Below are positions 23,671 through 31,603 of a stretch of DNA of 52,131 nt, in pieces. The position numbers and the translations under genes were made by a program. The stretch is from NCBI GenBank assembly GCA_947165085.1, contig CAMUZA010000007.1, positions 1-52,131 on the forward strand, read 5' to 3'. The stretch comes from an uncultured Clostridia bacterium. GTDB lineage: Bacteria; Bacillota; Clostridia; Oscillospirales; Oscillospiraceae. Every line of letters begins with the position of its first letter. Positions within the stretch are counted from its first letter, which is position 1. The notes beneath the pieces are model-generated. The model was not told where the DNA came from. It did not search any database and was given only the letters and a program-made list of their open reading frames with translations.

Positions 23671-24844
23671 TCACGCGGACGATACAGGTGTATTCTTTTC
23701 CGTTGTAGCGGACTGTGACGTTCGTAGTGCCGTAGTTTTTCACAATAACGACGCCGTCCTTGACCTCGCACACGTTCGGATTGTCGACCGTATAAACGAT
23801 ATTCGTGATGCGTTCGTCGTCTCTGTCGTACAGGAAGAGGTTCAAGGTTTCGCTCCGCGCGAGAGAAAGCGTAACGTCGGTATATTTGAGATACGCTCCG
23901 TCGTCGGCATAATCGCCGAACGTGCAGCGGACCAGCACCTCGGCGATCTGATCGCCGACCTGCGCGGTCACGATCGTTTTACCGCCGCTGATCGCGGTCA
24001 CGATACCGTTCTGATCGACTTTGGCGACAGTCACGTCGTCGCTCGTCCAGTTTACCTTCATGCCGGTCGGCAGATTCGTCACGCGCAGCATCAGCTTTTC
24101 GCCTCTGGAAAAGAGCGATGCGTCGAGCGGGTAATTGAGCTGCGGCACAAATTCCTCCGGCTCCGTTGCTTCGGTCGGATCGACAGGCGCGTTGGGATCA
24201 AGGCAGATCACGGTGCATGAGGCGGTCTGATCTCCGCAGGTGATCTCGATCTTCGCCTGGCCGTAGCCGACGGCAGTTACGGTAAAGGAGGCGGACTTCG
24301 ATTCCGTTCCGATCTCGGTGCGCGCCTCATTGGAAACAGCCGCGACGCGCTCGTTGCTGCTGACGCAGTACATCGACTTGCCGCAGTTAAGGTTTACGCT
24401 CGCCGTCAGCTCCACGCTTTCCCCCGGAGCGGAAAGCTCGATCCGTTCGTTCCCGCGATCCAGCTCCAGTTTCTCACAGGCATCGGCATTCTCGTCGATT
24501 TTCGAATAATCCTCGCGTTCGATCCGGTCTTCCAGTCCCGGCCACCAGCCGATCATATCGCCGATGAAATAAAACACGACCAGCACGGTAAGAATCAGGA
24601 ACAACAGGGCGGCGATCCGGAAGGGCTTCGGGTCAATCTTTTTCTTCTTCAATTTCTTCGGCGCGGAATACTTCCCCTTCGCCGCGCGCTGCCGCTCTCT
24701 GCGTTCCTCGTCCGTAATACGGCGGCGCTGCACGGGCCGCGGCTCGTCACTGCCAGCCGTAAGGGCGCTGCCGCACAGCGGACATTTGCCGCGGTTTTCG
24801 TCATAAATTGTGCCGCAATAATAGCAGATTACCTTGTTTTCCAT
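23666..24844 (-). CDS. Zinc-ribbon membrane protein with bacterial Ig-like (BIG2-type) domains
   Basis: A 392-residue protein. The N-terminus is a zinc ribbon (CYYC at residues 8-11 and CPLC at 21-24), followed by a basic stretch, one membrane helix (FRIAALLFLILTVLVVFYFI, about residues 76-95) and an outer region with about three Ig-like repeats. Repeat signs are VSSNERVAAVSNEA, WTSDDVTVAKVDQNGIVTAI and YTVDNPNVCEVKDGVVIV, the BIG2 pattern. The zinc ribbon would face the cytoplasm and the Ig domains the outside, so it could link an internal partner to the cell surface. It is divergent from the pseudokinase-FN3 gene, which has the same inside-anchor-outside layout. Confidence 0.85.
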   Translation of the reverse strand: MENKVICYYCGTIYDENRGKCPLCGSALTAGSDEPRPVQRRRITDEERRERQRAAKGKYSAPKKLKKKKIDPKPFRIAALLFLILTVLVVFYFIGDMIGWWPGLEDRIEREDYSKIDENADACEKLELDRGNERIELSAPGESVELTASVNLNCGKSMYCVSSNERVAAVSNEARTEIGTESKSASFTVTAVGYGQAKIEITCGDQTASCTVICLDPNAPVDPTEATEPEEFVPQLNYPLDASLFSRGEKLMLRVTNLPTGMKVNWTSDDVTVAKVDQNGIVTAISGGKTIVTAQVGDQIAEVLVRCTFGDYADDGAYLKYTDVTLSLARSETLNLFLYDRDDERITNIVYTVDNPNVCEVKDGVVIVKNYGTTNVTVRYNGKEYTCIVRVS

Positions 24845-24913
24845 TCAAATCCTACGCAAATATGCGCTTATTCTCCTTCCTGTTCATGTAACATATATTG
24901 TTCCATTTTTTAT

Positions 24914-24942
24914 ATCATATCATTTTCTTTGGAATATGACAA
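24914..24942 (-). promoter_or_regulatory. Promoter of the zinc-ribbon/Ig-like gene
   Basis: TTGTCA, 17-base spacer, TATGAT on the minus strand, 70 bases before the start at 24844. Confidence 0.75.
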
Positions 24943-24950
24943 GAATGTTA

Positions 24951-24979
24951 TTGATTTTTTTATAAAAATGTCATAGTAT
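24951..24979 (+). promoter_or_regulatory. Promoter of the pseudokinase-FN3 gene
   Basis: TTGATT, 17-base spacer, TAGTAT. The -35 boxes of this and the opposite promoter are only 8 bases apart, so shared control of the two genes is possible. Confidence 0.65.
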
Positions 24980-25019
24980 ATAGTTGATTATTTTGGAGTT
25001 TTATAAGGAGGCGAATGCG

Positions 25020-28000
25020 ATGTCCGATCTGAGAATGATCTCTCCTTTGCTGGACGATATGCAGATCGAAAGAGAAGCTGCCCCGCATAACGGACGCAAA
25101 AGCTATATTCTTCGCCGCGGTACTTCCGAGGATCGGTATATTCTGAAAGTGCTTTCGATCCCCGCCGCCGACAGTCAGGTGCGCGCAATGATCCTCTCCG
25201 GCGCTTACGCGGACGAGGCTGCCGTGCACAAATACTACGGCAAGGTCGTTGACGACATCAAGGCGGAGCTGAACGCCGGCAAAAAGCTCGCGGAAAGCGG
25301 CTATTTTGCGGGCGCCCTGGACTTTCAGGTCGAAACGAAAGAATCCGGCGTAGGATATGACGTTTATATTCTTCGTCCGTTCCATATCCCCCTCGACGAG
25401 CTGCTCTCCCACGGCGCGATCACAAATCTGCGCGCGGTCAATCTCGGCATCGATCTATGCGATTCGATCAGCGCCTGCCGCGATGCCGGCTACATCTTCG
25501 GCAACATCAAGCCGGAAAACATTTTCTTGACGCAGTCCGGCCGCTTCATGCTCGGCGATCTCGGTCTGATCCCGCTGGAGGATCTGGAATACTCCTGTCT
25601 GCCGGAAGAATACATCGGTCCATACTCCGCGCCGGAGCTGTCCGATATCACAGCCTCGCCCAACACGACGATGGATCTGTATTCGCTCGGCATGGTGCTG
25701 TATAAGATCTACAACGGCAACCACGACGCATTTGAAGACGAGAATACCGGCGAAGGCATGGCGGGCAAGCTCCGCATGATGGGCAAGGCGCTGCCAACGC
25801 CGATCTATGCCGATTACGAACTTGCGGGCATTATCCTGAAGGCCTGCGCATTCAAGCCGGAAGACCGCTATCAGTCGCCGGAGGAGCTCAAGCAGGCGAT
25901 CTGCCTGTATATGCAGCGCAACGAGATCTCCGACACGCTGATCGTTCCCCCGATCATCTCCGATGAAACGCCGATCGCAGCGGACGCAGCGGAGGAAGAG
26001 CCGGAAGAAGATCCGATCCGCATGACAGACGCCAGGCAGCTGGACGAGGATTTCCGCCAGAGCTTTGCCCCGGATCTGTCCGGCGCGGGTACGGAAAAAG
26101 ATATTGATAAAACGATCGCGATCCCGTTTGTCGCGCCGACGGAAAAGCCTGCCGAGCCGGAGCCGGAGCCTGCGGAAGCCGCGCCGCCGACCGAGCCGGT
26201 CGAGCCGCCGCAGGAAGATCGCGAAGAGGCGCCGGATGAGCAGGCGGAGATCGACGAGGATTATGATCCCGACCAGATCAATCTGGACGAGCTGCTCGCT
26301 TCGGTAGAGCGCGTCGTCAACAAAGAGCTGCCGGAGCCCGAGGTGGAAGTGCCGACGGCGGAATCAGCGCAGAATACGCAGGCGCAATCCGAGCCGGCTT
26401 CCCGTGAGTATGTCGATCAGTCTATCGGAGCGGAGGACGAGTCCTCCCGGGAAGAGGACGAAGCGCCGCACCGTTCCGGCAGGGTCGGCAAGTTCTTCCT
26501 GATCCTTGGACTCTTGGCAGCAATCGCGGCTGTCGCCTACTTCTTCGTGACCTGGTTCTTCGTGAAGGCGGACGGCGTCCGCGTCCTCTCATGCAATACC
26601 GAGGAGATCATCATTGAGCTTGTCACAAAGGATTCCCTGGACAAGTTCGACGTCACCTGCACCGACAGCTACGGCACCACCTACCCTGTCGATATCGTCT
26701 CCAATCGATATACCTTCTCCAAGCTGAAGGAGAACACGACCTATACCATCACGGTCGAAGCCGCCCGTTATCATAAGCTGACCTCGGAAAGCGTCACCAC
26801 CCTGACGTGCACCACGCCGGAAGCGACAACGGTCACCGAATTCACCGCAAGGCGCGGAGATACGGAAGGCGAAGTCCTGCTCTCGTTCCAGTACAGGGGA
26901 CCTACGCCGAAGTATTGGATCGTTTCCTACACGAATGCGGACGGCAGCAGCGCAAATTCCTATAATGTCAACAGCAATCAGACCCCGATCCTGATCGCGG
27001 GACTGACGCAGGGCGACTCCTATACGTTCACGCTGGACGCGGCTTCCGACGACGCCGCAGACGATGCCGCAGGCCGCATCTACCTCTTCGGCACGACCAC
27101 AGTAACTTACGAGCTTCTGCCTTTTGTTGAGGCAAACAACCTGAAGATCGACGCAATTGAAAGCGGCAATCTGCATATCAAATGGGATTCGACCAAAAAC
27201 ACGCCCGAAGAATGGACGGTCGTCTGCGAATCCGGCAGCGACAGGTGGGAAGGCTCCACGAAGGAAACCGCCTTCACATTTACAGAACTCCCTGATTTTG
27301 CGAGGGATTATACGATTTCTGTCAGCGCCGTCGGCATGGATAAGCCGGAAACGCTGACGCTTCCCGCCAATCCGATCGTTGTTGAGAATTTGAGAGCGAC
27401 AGCGAACGAGGACGGCTCAATTACGCTTGCATGGGATATGCCCGCAGGCACTCCCTCGGGCGGATGGTATGTTTCCTATACGCCTGTCGGCACTTTCCAT
27501 ACGGATGATTCCATGCCGGAGCCGGAGAAGAACATCGTCTACGGCAGCTCCACCGTTCTGAAGGATTATGTATTCCCCAATACGGAATACTCCATTGAGA
27601 TCAAGACAACCGCAGCCGATACGTCCTCCGACGTTTACGGCGAAACCACGACCGGCGTCAAGACCGCTGCGGCGCAATATTTCAAGGATTACGGCATTGA
27701 CCCCGCTGCACCGTTGCCCATAGAAGACGGATACGTTTCTCTTTGGGCTGCGCCGGAAAACTGGTCTTCAAAGGACGCGGAACATAAATATACCGATCTG
27801 ACGGACAAAAAGACGACCTTCTCCGCCGCTGAAAAAATAGCGGTCTGCCTGGAGGTCAAGTCCGTCAACGCCTCGACGGATACGGTCCGTCTGACTTACA
27901 TCGTCCGCGATGCGGAAGGTCATGCCGTCAACTACGACGACAGACGGTCGGAGTTTACATGGAACGAGCTCTGGTACAGCCGCCGTCACGTCAATCTGAT

Positions 28001-28103
28001 CCCGATGCCCGAAAAGGACGGAACGGTCGTTTCCGGCAGCTACACGCTGGAGATCTACGTCAACGGCAAGCTGCTTGCTTCCGCCCCGTTCACCATTTCC
28101 TGA
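25020..28103 (+). CDS. Membrane protein with a kinase-like (pseudokinase) domain and fibronectin III repeats
   Basis: A 1027-residue protein starting at an ATG with AAGGAGG 8 bases upstream. Residues about 1-300 have a Ser/Thr kinase fold: candidate lysine Lys43 in YILKVL, metal-binding Asp180 in GDLGL, Ala-Pro-Glu 204-206 and the helix DLYSLGMVLYKIY. The catalytic loop reads FGNIKPENIF, so the HRD aspartate is Asn162, and no glycine-rich loop is visible; catalysis is doubtful. An acidic, proline-rich linker (about 320-480) leads to one membrane helix (491-514) and an outer part with about four FN3-like repeats, ending in a beta-rich domain. The layout resembles PrkC-type receptors with FN3 in place of PASTA domains. 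Confidence 0.85.
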   Translation: MSDLRMISPLLDDMQIEREAAPHNGRKSYILRRGTSEDRYILKVLSIPAADSQVRAMILSGAYADEAAVHKYYGKVVDDIKAELNAGKKLAESGYFAGALDFQVETKESGVGYDVYILRPFHIPLDELLSHGAITNLRAVNLGIDLCDSISACRDAGYIFGNIKPENIFLTQSGRFMLGDLGLIPLEDLEYSCLPEEYIGPYSAPELSDITASPNTTMDLYSLGMVLYKIYNGNHDAFEDENTGEGMAGKLRMMGKALPTPIYADYELAGIILKACAFKPEDRYQSPEELKQAICLYMQRNEISDTLIVPPIISDETPIAADAAEEEPEEDPIRMTDARQLDEDFRQSFAPDLSGAGTEKDIDKTIAIPFVAPTEKPAEPEPEPAEAAPPTEPVEPPQEDREEAPDEQAEIDEDYDPDQINLDELLASVERVVNKELPEPEVEVPTAESAQNTQAQSEPASREYVDQSIGAEDESSREEDEAPHRSGRVGKFFLILGLLAAIAAVAYFFVTWFFVKADGVRVLSCNTEEIIIELVTKDSLDKFDVTCTDSYGTTYPVDIVSNRYTFSKLKENTTYTITVEAARYHKLTSESVTTLTCTTPEATTVTEFTARRGDTEGEVLLSFQYRGPTPKYWIVSYTNADGSSANSYNVNSNQTPILIAGLTQGDSYTFTLDAASDDAADDAAGRIYLFGTTTVTYELLPFVEANNLKIDAIESGNLHIKWDSTKNTPEEWTVVCESGSDRWEGSTKETAFTFTELPDFARDYTISVSAVGMDKPETLTLPANPIVVENLRATANEDGSITLAWDMPAGTPSGGWYVSYTPVGTFHTDDSMPEPEKNIVYGSSTVLKDYVFPNTEYSIEIKTTAADTSSDVYGETTTGVKTAAAQYFKDYGIDPAAPLPIEDGYVSLWAAPENWSSKDAEHKYTDLTDKKTTFSAAEKIAVCLEVKSVNASTDTVRLTYIVRDAEGHAVNYDDRRSEFTWNELWYSRRHVNLIPMPEKDGTVVSGSYTLEIYVNGKLLASAPFTIS

Positions 28104-28136
28104 TTCATCAACAATATCAAAGGAGATATTTATATC

Positions 28137-29549
28137 ATGGCAAAAAAAGTATTGATCACCGAGACTGTTCTGCGTGACGCCAACCAGTCTCTGATGGCGA
28201 CCCGTCTCCCCTATTCGGACTTTGCCGATATTCTGTCGACAATGGACAAAGCCGGATACTATTCCGTCGAATGCTGGGGCGGCGCCACCTTTGACTCCTG
28301 CCTTCGCTATCTGGGCGAGGATCCGTGGGAGCGCCTGCGCAACATCAAAAAGGCGATGCCCAATACCAAAACGCAGATGCTGCTGCGCGGACAGAACCTG
28401 CTCGGCTACAAGCACTATCACGACGATGTGGTGGAGAAGTTCGTGGAGCTTTCCATCAAGAACGGCATTGATATCATCCGCATCTTCGACGCGCTGAACG
28501 ATTTCCGCAATCTGGAGACCGCGCTTGCCGCCGTCAAACAATACTCCAAGAAGTACAACCGTCACGTGATCGCTTCCGGCTGCATTTCCTACACGCAGAG
28601 CCCGGTCCATACCGTTGAAAAGTACGTCGAAATGTGCAAAAAGCTCGTGGAGATGGGCTTTGAGACCTTGTGCCTGAAGGATATGGCCGGCACGATGAGC
28701 CCCTTTGAGGCGGAAAGTCTGATCAAGGGCATCAAATCTGCAGTCGGCAATGTGCCGGTCATCCTGCACACCCACTGCACGACGGGCATGGCATATATGA
28801 CCATCACCAAGGCGATCGAAGCGGGCGTGGACGTGATCGACTGCGCGACGTCCTGCTTCTCCAACGGCACGTCCCAACCCGCGACTGAGACGATGTTTTA
28901 CGCACTCGGTCAGTACGGCATCGACTGCGGTCTGAACGAAGAGGCGATCAACAAGGTCAACGACTACTTCAAGCCGATCAAGCAAAAGTACATCGACGCC
29001 GGCACCATCAACCCGAAGTCCATGGCGACCGACTCGCAGGCGCTGGTCTATAAGGTTCCCGGCGGCATGCTCTCGAACATGATCGCCAATCTCAAGGACA
29101 TGAACGCTATGGACAAGTTCGACGAGGCGCTCAAGGAAATTCCCGCCGTCCGCAAGGATCTCGGCTATCCCCCGCTGGTCACGCCGCTGTCGCAGATGGT
29201 CGGCAACCAAGCGGTCACGAACGTCCTCGTTGGCGAACGTTATAAGAATATCTCCAACGAAGTGAAAAACTACTTTAAGGGCGAATACGGCATCGCGCCC
29301 GCTCCCGTCAGCAAGGAGCTGCAGGAGAAGATCCTCGGCGCAGGCAACGAGCCGACCGACTGCCGCATTGAAGATCAGAAGCGCACCGGCAAGGACTTTG
29401 AAGACGCAAAGGCCGCGCTTGGTGATCTGGCGCGCAGCGAAGAGGATATCATGAGCTATATCTGTTTCCCGAAGCAGGCGAAGGAATTCCTCGAAAAGCG
29501 CAAGGCAGCCGAGGAGAACGTCTGCACCTACAGCATTGAGGCGATCTGA
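28137..29549 (+). CDS. oadA: Oxaloacetate decarboxylase alpha subunit, carboxyltransferase domain only
   Basis: A 470-residue carboxyltransferase TIM barrel, homologous to OadA and the pyruvate carboxylase B domain. Metal ligands are Asp14 in LRDANQS, His211 and His213 in LHTHCTTG, and the carbamylated lysine is Lys181 in CLKDMAG. It moves the carboxyl group of oxaloacetate to biotin, yielding pyruvate. Full-length OadA (about 590 residues) carries its own biotinyl domain; here the protein ends near residue 470 and the biotin domain is a separate gene two places downstream. RDAN replaces the more usual RDAH. AAAGGAG lies upstream. First gene of a four-gene operon. Related decarboxylases of other substrates cannot be fully excluded. 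Confidence 0.9.
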   Translation: MAKKVLITETVLRDANQSLMATRLPYSDFADILSTMDKAGYYSVECWGGATFDSCLRYLGEDPWERLRNIKKAMPNTKTQMLLRGQNLLGYKHYHDDVVEKFVELSIKNGIDIIRIFDALNDFRNLETALAAVKQYSKKYNRHVIASGCISYTQSPVHTVEKYVEMCKKLVEMGFETLCLKDMAGTMSPFEAESLIKGIKSAVGNVPVILHTHCTTGMAYMTITKAIEAGVDVIDCATSCFSNGTSQPATETMFYALGQYGIDCGLNEEAINKVNDYFKPIKQKYIDAGTINPKSMATDSQALVYKVPGGMLSNMIANLKDMNAMDKFDEALKEIPAVRKDLGYPPLVTPLSQMVGNQAVTNVLVGERYKNISNEVKNYFKGEYGIAPAPVSKELQEKILGAGNEPTDCRIEDQKRTGKDFEDAKAALGDLARSEEDIMSYICFPKQAKEFLEKRKAAEENVCTYSIEAI

Positions 29550-29560
29550 GGAGGCGCGGC

Positions 29561-29905
29561 ATGAATACGATAGGCGAAAAACTCGCGATCGGTGAAGCCG
29601 GTCTGACCGGCGCGCTCGGCTATGCCGTTGTGTTTATCGGTCTTTTCCTCTTGCTGGTGGTCCTGATCATCAGCGGAAGCATTTTTAAGGCAAAAGCAAA
29701 AAAGGCGGCAGCGGTCGTAACGCCTGCCGCTCCGGCAGCTCCGGCTCCCGCGCAGGAAGCCAAGCCCGCGCCCGGCTCCGCCGGCGAAGTCAAGCTCTTC
29801 GACGTGCCTGACAAGGAGGCCGCCATGATCATGGCGATCGTCGCGAACAAGCTGCAAAAGCCGCTCAATGAGCTGCGGTTCATTTCCATCAAGGAGGTCA
29901 AGTAA
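29561..29905 (+). CDS. oadG: Sodium-pump decarboxylase gamma subunit, OadG family
   Basis: A 114-residue protein with one N-terminal membrane helix (YAVVFIGLFLLLVVLIISGS), then an Ala/Pro-rich linker and a C-terminal segment (VPDKEAAMIMAIVANKLQKP) typical of OadG-like subunits. The gamma subunit holds the alpha and beta subunits together and, in studied enzymes, binds zinc. It lies 11 bases after oadA. The end of its coding sequence contains the AAGGAGG ribosome binding site of the next gene. Confidence 0.85.
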   Translation: MNTIGEKLAIGEAGLTGALGYAVVFIGLFLLLVVLIISGSIFKAKAKKAAAVVTPAAPAAPAPAQEAKPAPGSAGEVKLFDVPDKEAAMIMAIVANKLQKPLNELRFISIKEVK

Positions 29906-29906
29906 A

Positions 29907-30302
29907 ATGAAATATAAAGTAACCTTAAACGGAAAGACGTACGAAGTGGAAGTCGAAGCAGGCAAGGCGATGCTCTTAGACGAATATGAAGCATACGCGC
30001 CCGTTCCCGCCGCGCCCGCAGCGCCCGCCGCAGCTCCTGTTGCCGCGCCGACGCCCGCCGCCGCGCCCGCAGCGGTCAATCTTGCCGCTGGCGAGCCCGT
30101 TCCCGCCCCCATGCCCGGCGTCATCCTGAAGCTCCTGGTCAAGCAGGGCGACAGCGTCAAGGAGGGCGATACGCTCGCTATCCTTGAGGCGATGAAGATG
30201 GAAAACGAGATCGCCGCTCCCAAAGCAGGCACGGTCGCGCAGGTCGTCTGCAAGATCGGCGACAAGGTCGATACCGGCGCCGCTTTGATCGTCCTTGCGT
30301 AA
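29907..30302 (+). CDS. Biotin carrier subunit of the sodium-pump decarboxylase
   Basis: A 131-residue biotinyl protein. A short N-terminal segment (KYKVTLNGKTYEVEVE) is followed by a long Ala/Pro linker and a lipoyl/biotinyl domain with EAMKMENEI, whose Lys97 carries biotin. The flexible linker lets the carboxybiotin swing between the alpha subunit in the cytoplasm and the beta subunit in the membrane. The ATG at 29907 starts one base after the oadG stop and uses AAGGAGG inside that gene. An in-frame start 39 bases upstream is rejected because it lacks a ribosome binding site. Confidence 0.93.
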   Translation: MKYKVTLNGKTYEVEVEAGKAMLLDEYEAYAPVPAAPAAPAAAPVAAPTPAAAPAAVNLAAGEPVPAPMPGVILKLLVKQGDSVKEGDTLAILEAMKMENEIAAPKAGTVAQVVCKIGDKVDTGAALIVLA

Positions 30303-30314
30303 GGAGGAGCAGGA

Positions 30315-31547
30315 ATGGGTATTATCGACACTTTGAAAGGGCTGCTGACAGACTCCGGCTTTGCTTCTCTGATGGCGGACGGCGGCTGGCAGAATCTGAT
30401 CATGATCTTGATCGCCTGCGTGCTGCTCTACCTCGGCATCAAGAAGAAGTTCGAGCCGCTGCTGCTCGTCGGCATCGCCTTCGGCTGCCTGCTGGTCAAT
30501 ATCAGCTGGTTTGCGAACAAGGCCGGCATCGGCAATCCCGACGCGCTGTTCCATCAGGATCTTTGGGACAGGTTCCTTGACCCCAAGGACGCCGCCTATC
30601 ACAGCTACGGCGCGATCCTCGCGAAGGGCGGACTGCTTGACATTCTCTATATCGGCGTCAAAGCAGGCATCTATCCCTGCCTGATCTTCATGGGCGTCGG
30701 CGCGATGACCGACTTTGGTCCGCTGATCGCGCGTCCGACTTCTCTGATCATGGGCGCAGCCGCGCAGCTCGGCGTGTTCCTCGCTTTCTTCGGCGCAAGC
30801 CAGATCGGCTTCACCGGTCCTCAGTCTGCTTCCATCGGCATCATCGGCGGCGCGGACGGTCCGACCGCAATTTTCCTCACGACGAAGCTCGCGCCCGAGC
30901 TTCTGGGCGCGATCGCCGTCGCTGCTTATTCGTATATGGCGCTGATCCCGATGATCCAGCCGCCCCTAATGAAAGCGCTGACGACTAAAAAGGAGCGCGA
31001 AATCGTCATGAAGCAGGCAAGAGAGGTTTCCAAAACGGAAAAGATCCTCTTCCCGATCATCGTCACGATCTTCGTCGTTCTCCTGCTCCCCTCCACGGCT
31101 CCGCTGATCGGCTGCCTGATGCTGGGCAACCTGTTCCGTGAGTGCGGCGTGACCGAGCGTCTGTCCGACACCGCGCAGAACTCCCTGATGAACATCGTCA
31201 CCATCTTCCTCGGCACCTCCGTCGGCGCGACCATGATCGGTTTCCGCTTCCTTGCGTTGGATACGCTGAAAATCGTCGCGCTCGGGCTGATTGCCTTCGG
31301 CTTCTCCACCGTCGGCGGTCTGCTCGTCGGCAAGCTGATGTGCTGGATCACCAAGGGCAAGATCAACCCGCTGATCGGCTCGGCAGGCGTTTCCGCTGTT
31401 CCGATGGCGGCCCGCGTTTCGCAGGACGTCGGCAGAAAGTACAACAAGAACAACTATCTGCTGATGCACGCGATGGGCCCGAACGTGGCAGGCGTCATCG
31501 GCTCGGCAATCGCTGCCGGTTTCCTGCTCAAGGTCTTCGGCGGATGA
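30315..31547 (+). CDS. oadB: Sodium-translocating decarboxylase beta subunit
   Basis: A 410-residue integral membrane protein. It takes the carboxyl group from carboxybiotin, releases carbon dioxide and couples this to sodium export. The conserved loop SQIGFTGPQSASIGIIGGAD, followed by GPTAIF, includes Asp181, the counterpart of the aspartate required for sodium transport in Klebsiella OadB. The late segment FGFSTVGGLLVGKLMCW and ISxxGVSAVPMAARVSQ-like sequence near the C-terminus are also family hallmarks. It is the last gene of the operon, preceded by AAGGAGGAG and followed by a strong terminator. Confidence 0.93.
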   Translation: MGIIDTLKGLLTDSGFASLMADGGWQNLIMILIACVLLYLGIKKKFEPLLLVGIAFGCLLVNISWFANKAGIGNPDALFHQDLWDRFLDPKDAAYHSYGAILAKGGLLDILYIGVKAGIYPCLIFMGVGAMTDFGPLIARPTSLIMGAAAQLGVFLAFFGASQIGFTGPQSASIGIIGGADGPTAIFLTTKLAPELLGAIAVAAYSYMALIPMIQPPLMKALTTKKEREIVMKQAREVSKTEKILFPIIVTIFVVLLLPSTAPLIGCLMLGNLFRECGVTERLSDTAQNSLMNIVTIFLGTSVGATMIGFRFLALDTLKIVALGLIAFGFSTVGGLLVGKLMCWITKGKINPLIGSAGVSAVPMAARVSQDVGRKYNKNNYLLMHAMGPNVAGVIGSAIAAGFLLKVFGG

Positions 31548-31562
31548 TTGTTCGTAACAATG

Positions 31563-31603
31563 AAAGAGAACGCCTTGACTTATTTCGTCAAGGCGTTCTC
31601 TTT
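31563..31603. terminator. Bidirectional terminator that also encodes the MATE C-terminus
   Basis: A 17-bp stem (AAAGAGAACGCCTTGAC and complement) with a 7-base loop and T-run. The last residues of the convergent MATE gene (ENALTK, stop at 31580-31582) are encoded by one arm. Confidence 0.9.

Noticed and set aside
27768-29210. A 480-codon open frame antisense to the oadA region
   Set aside because: Overlaps two confident plus-strand genes and has no recognisable protein features.
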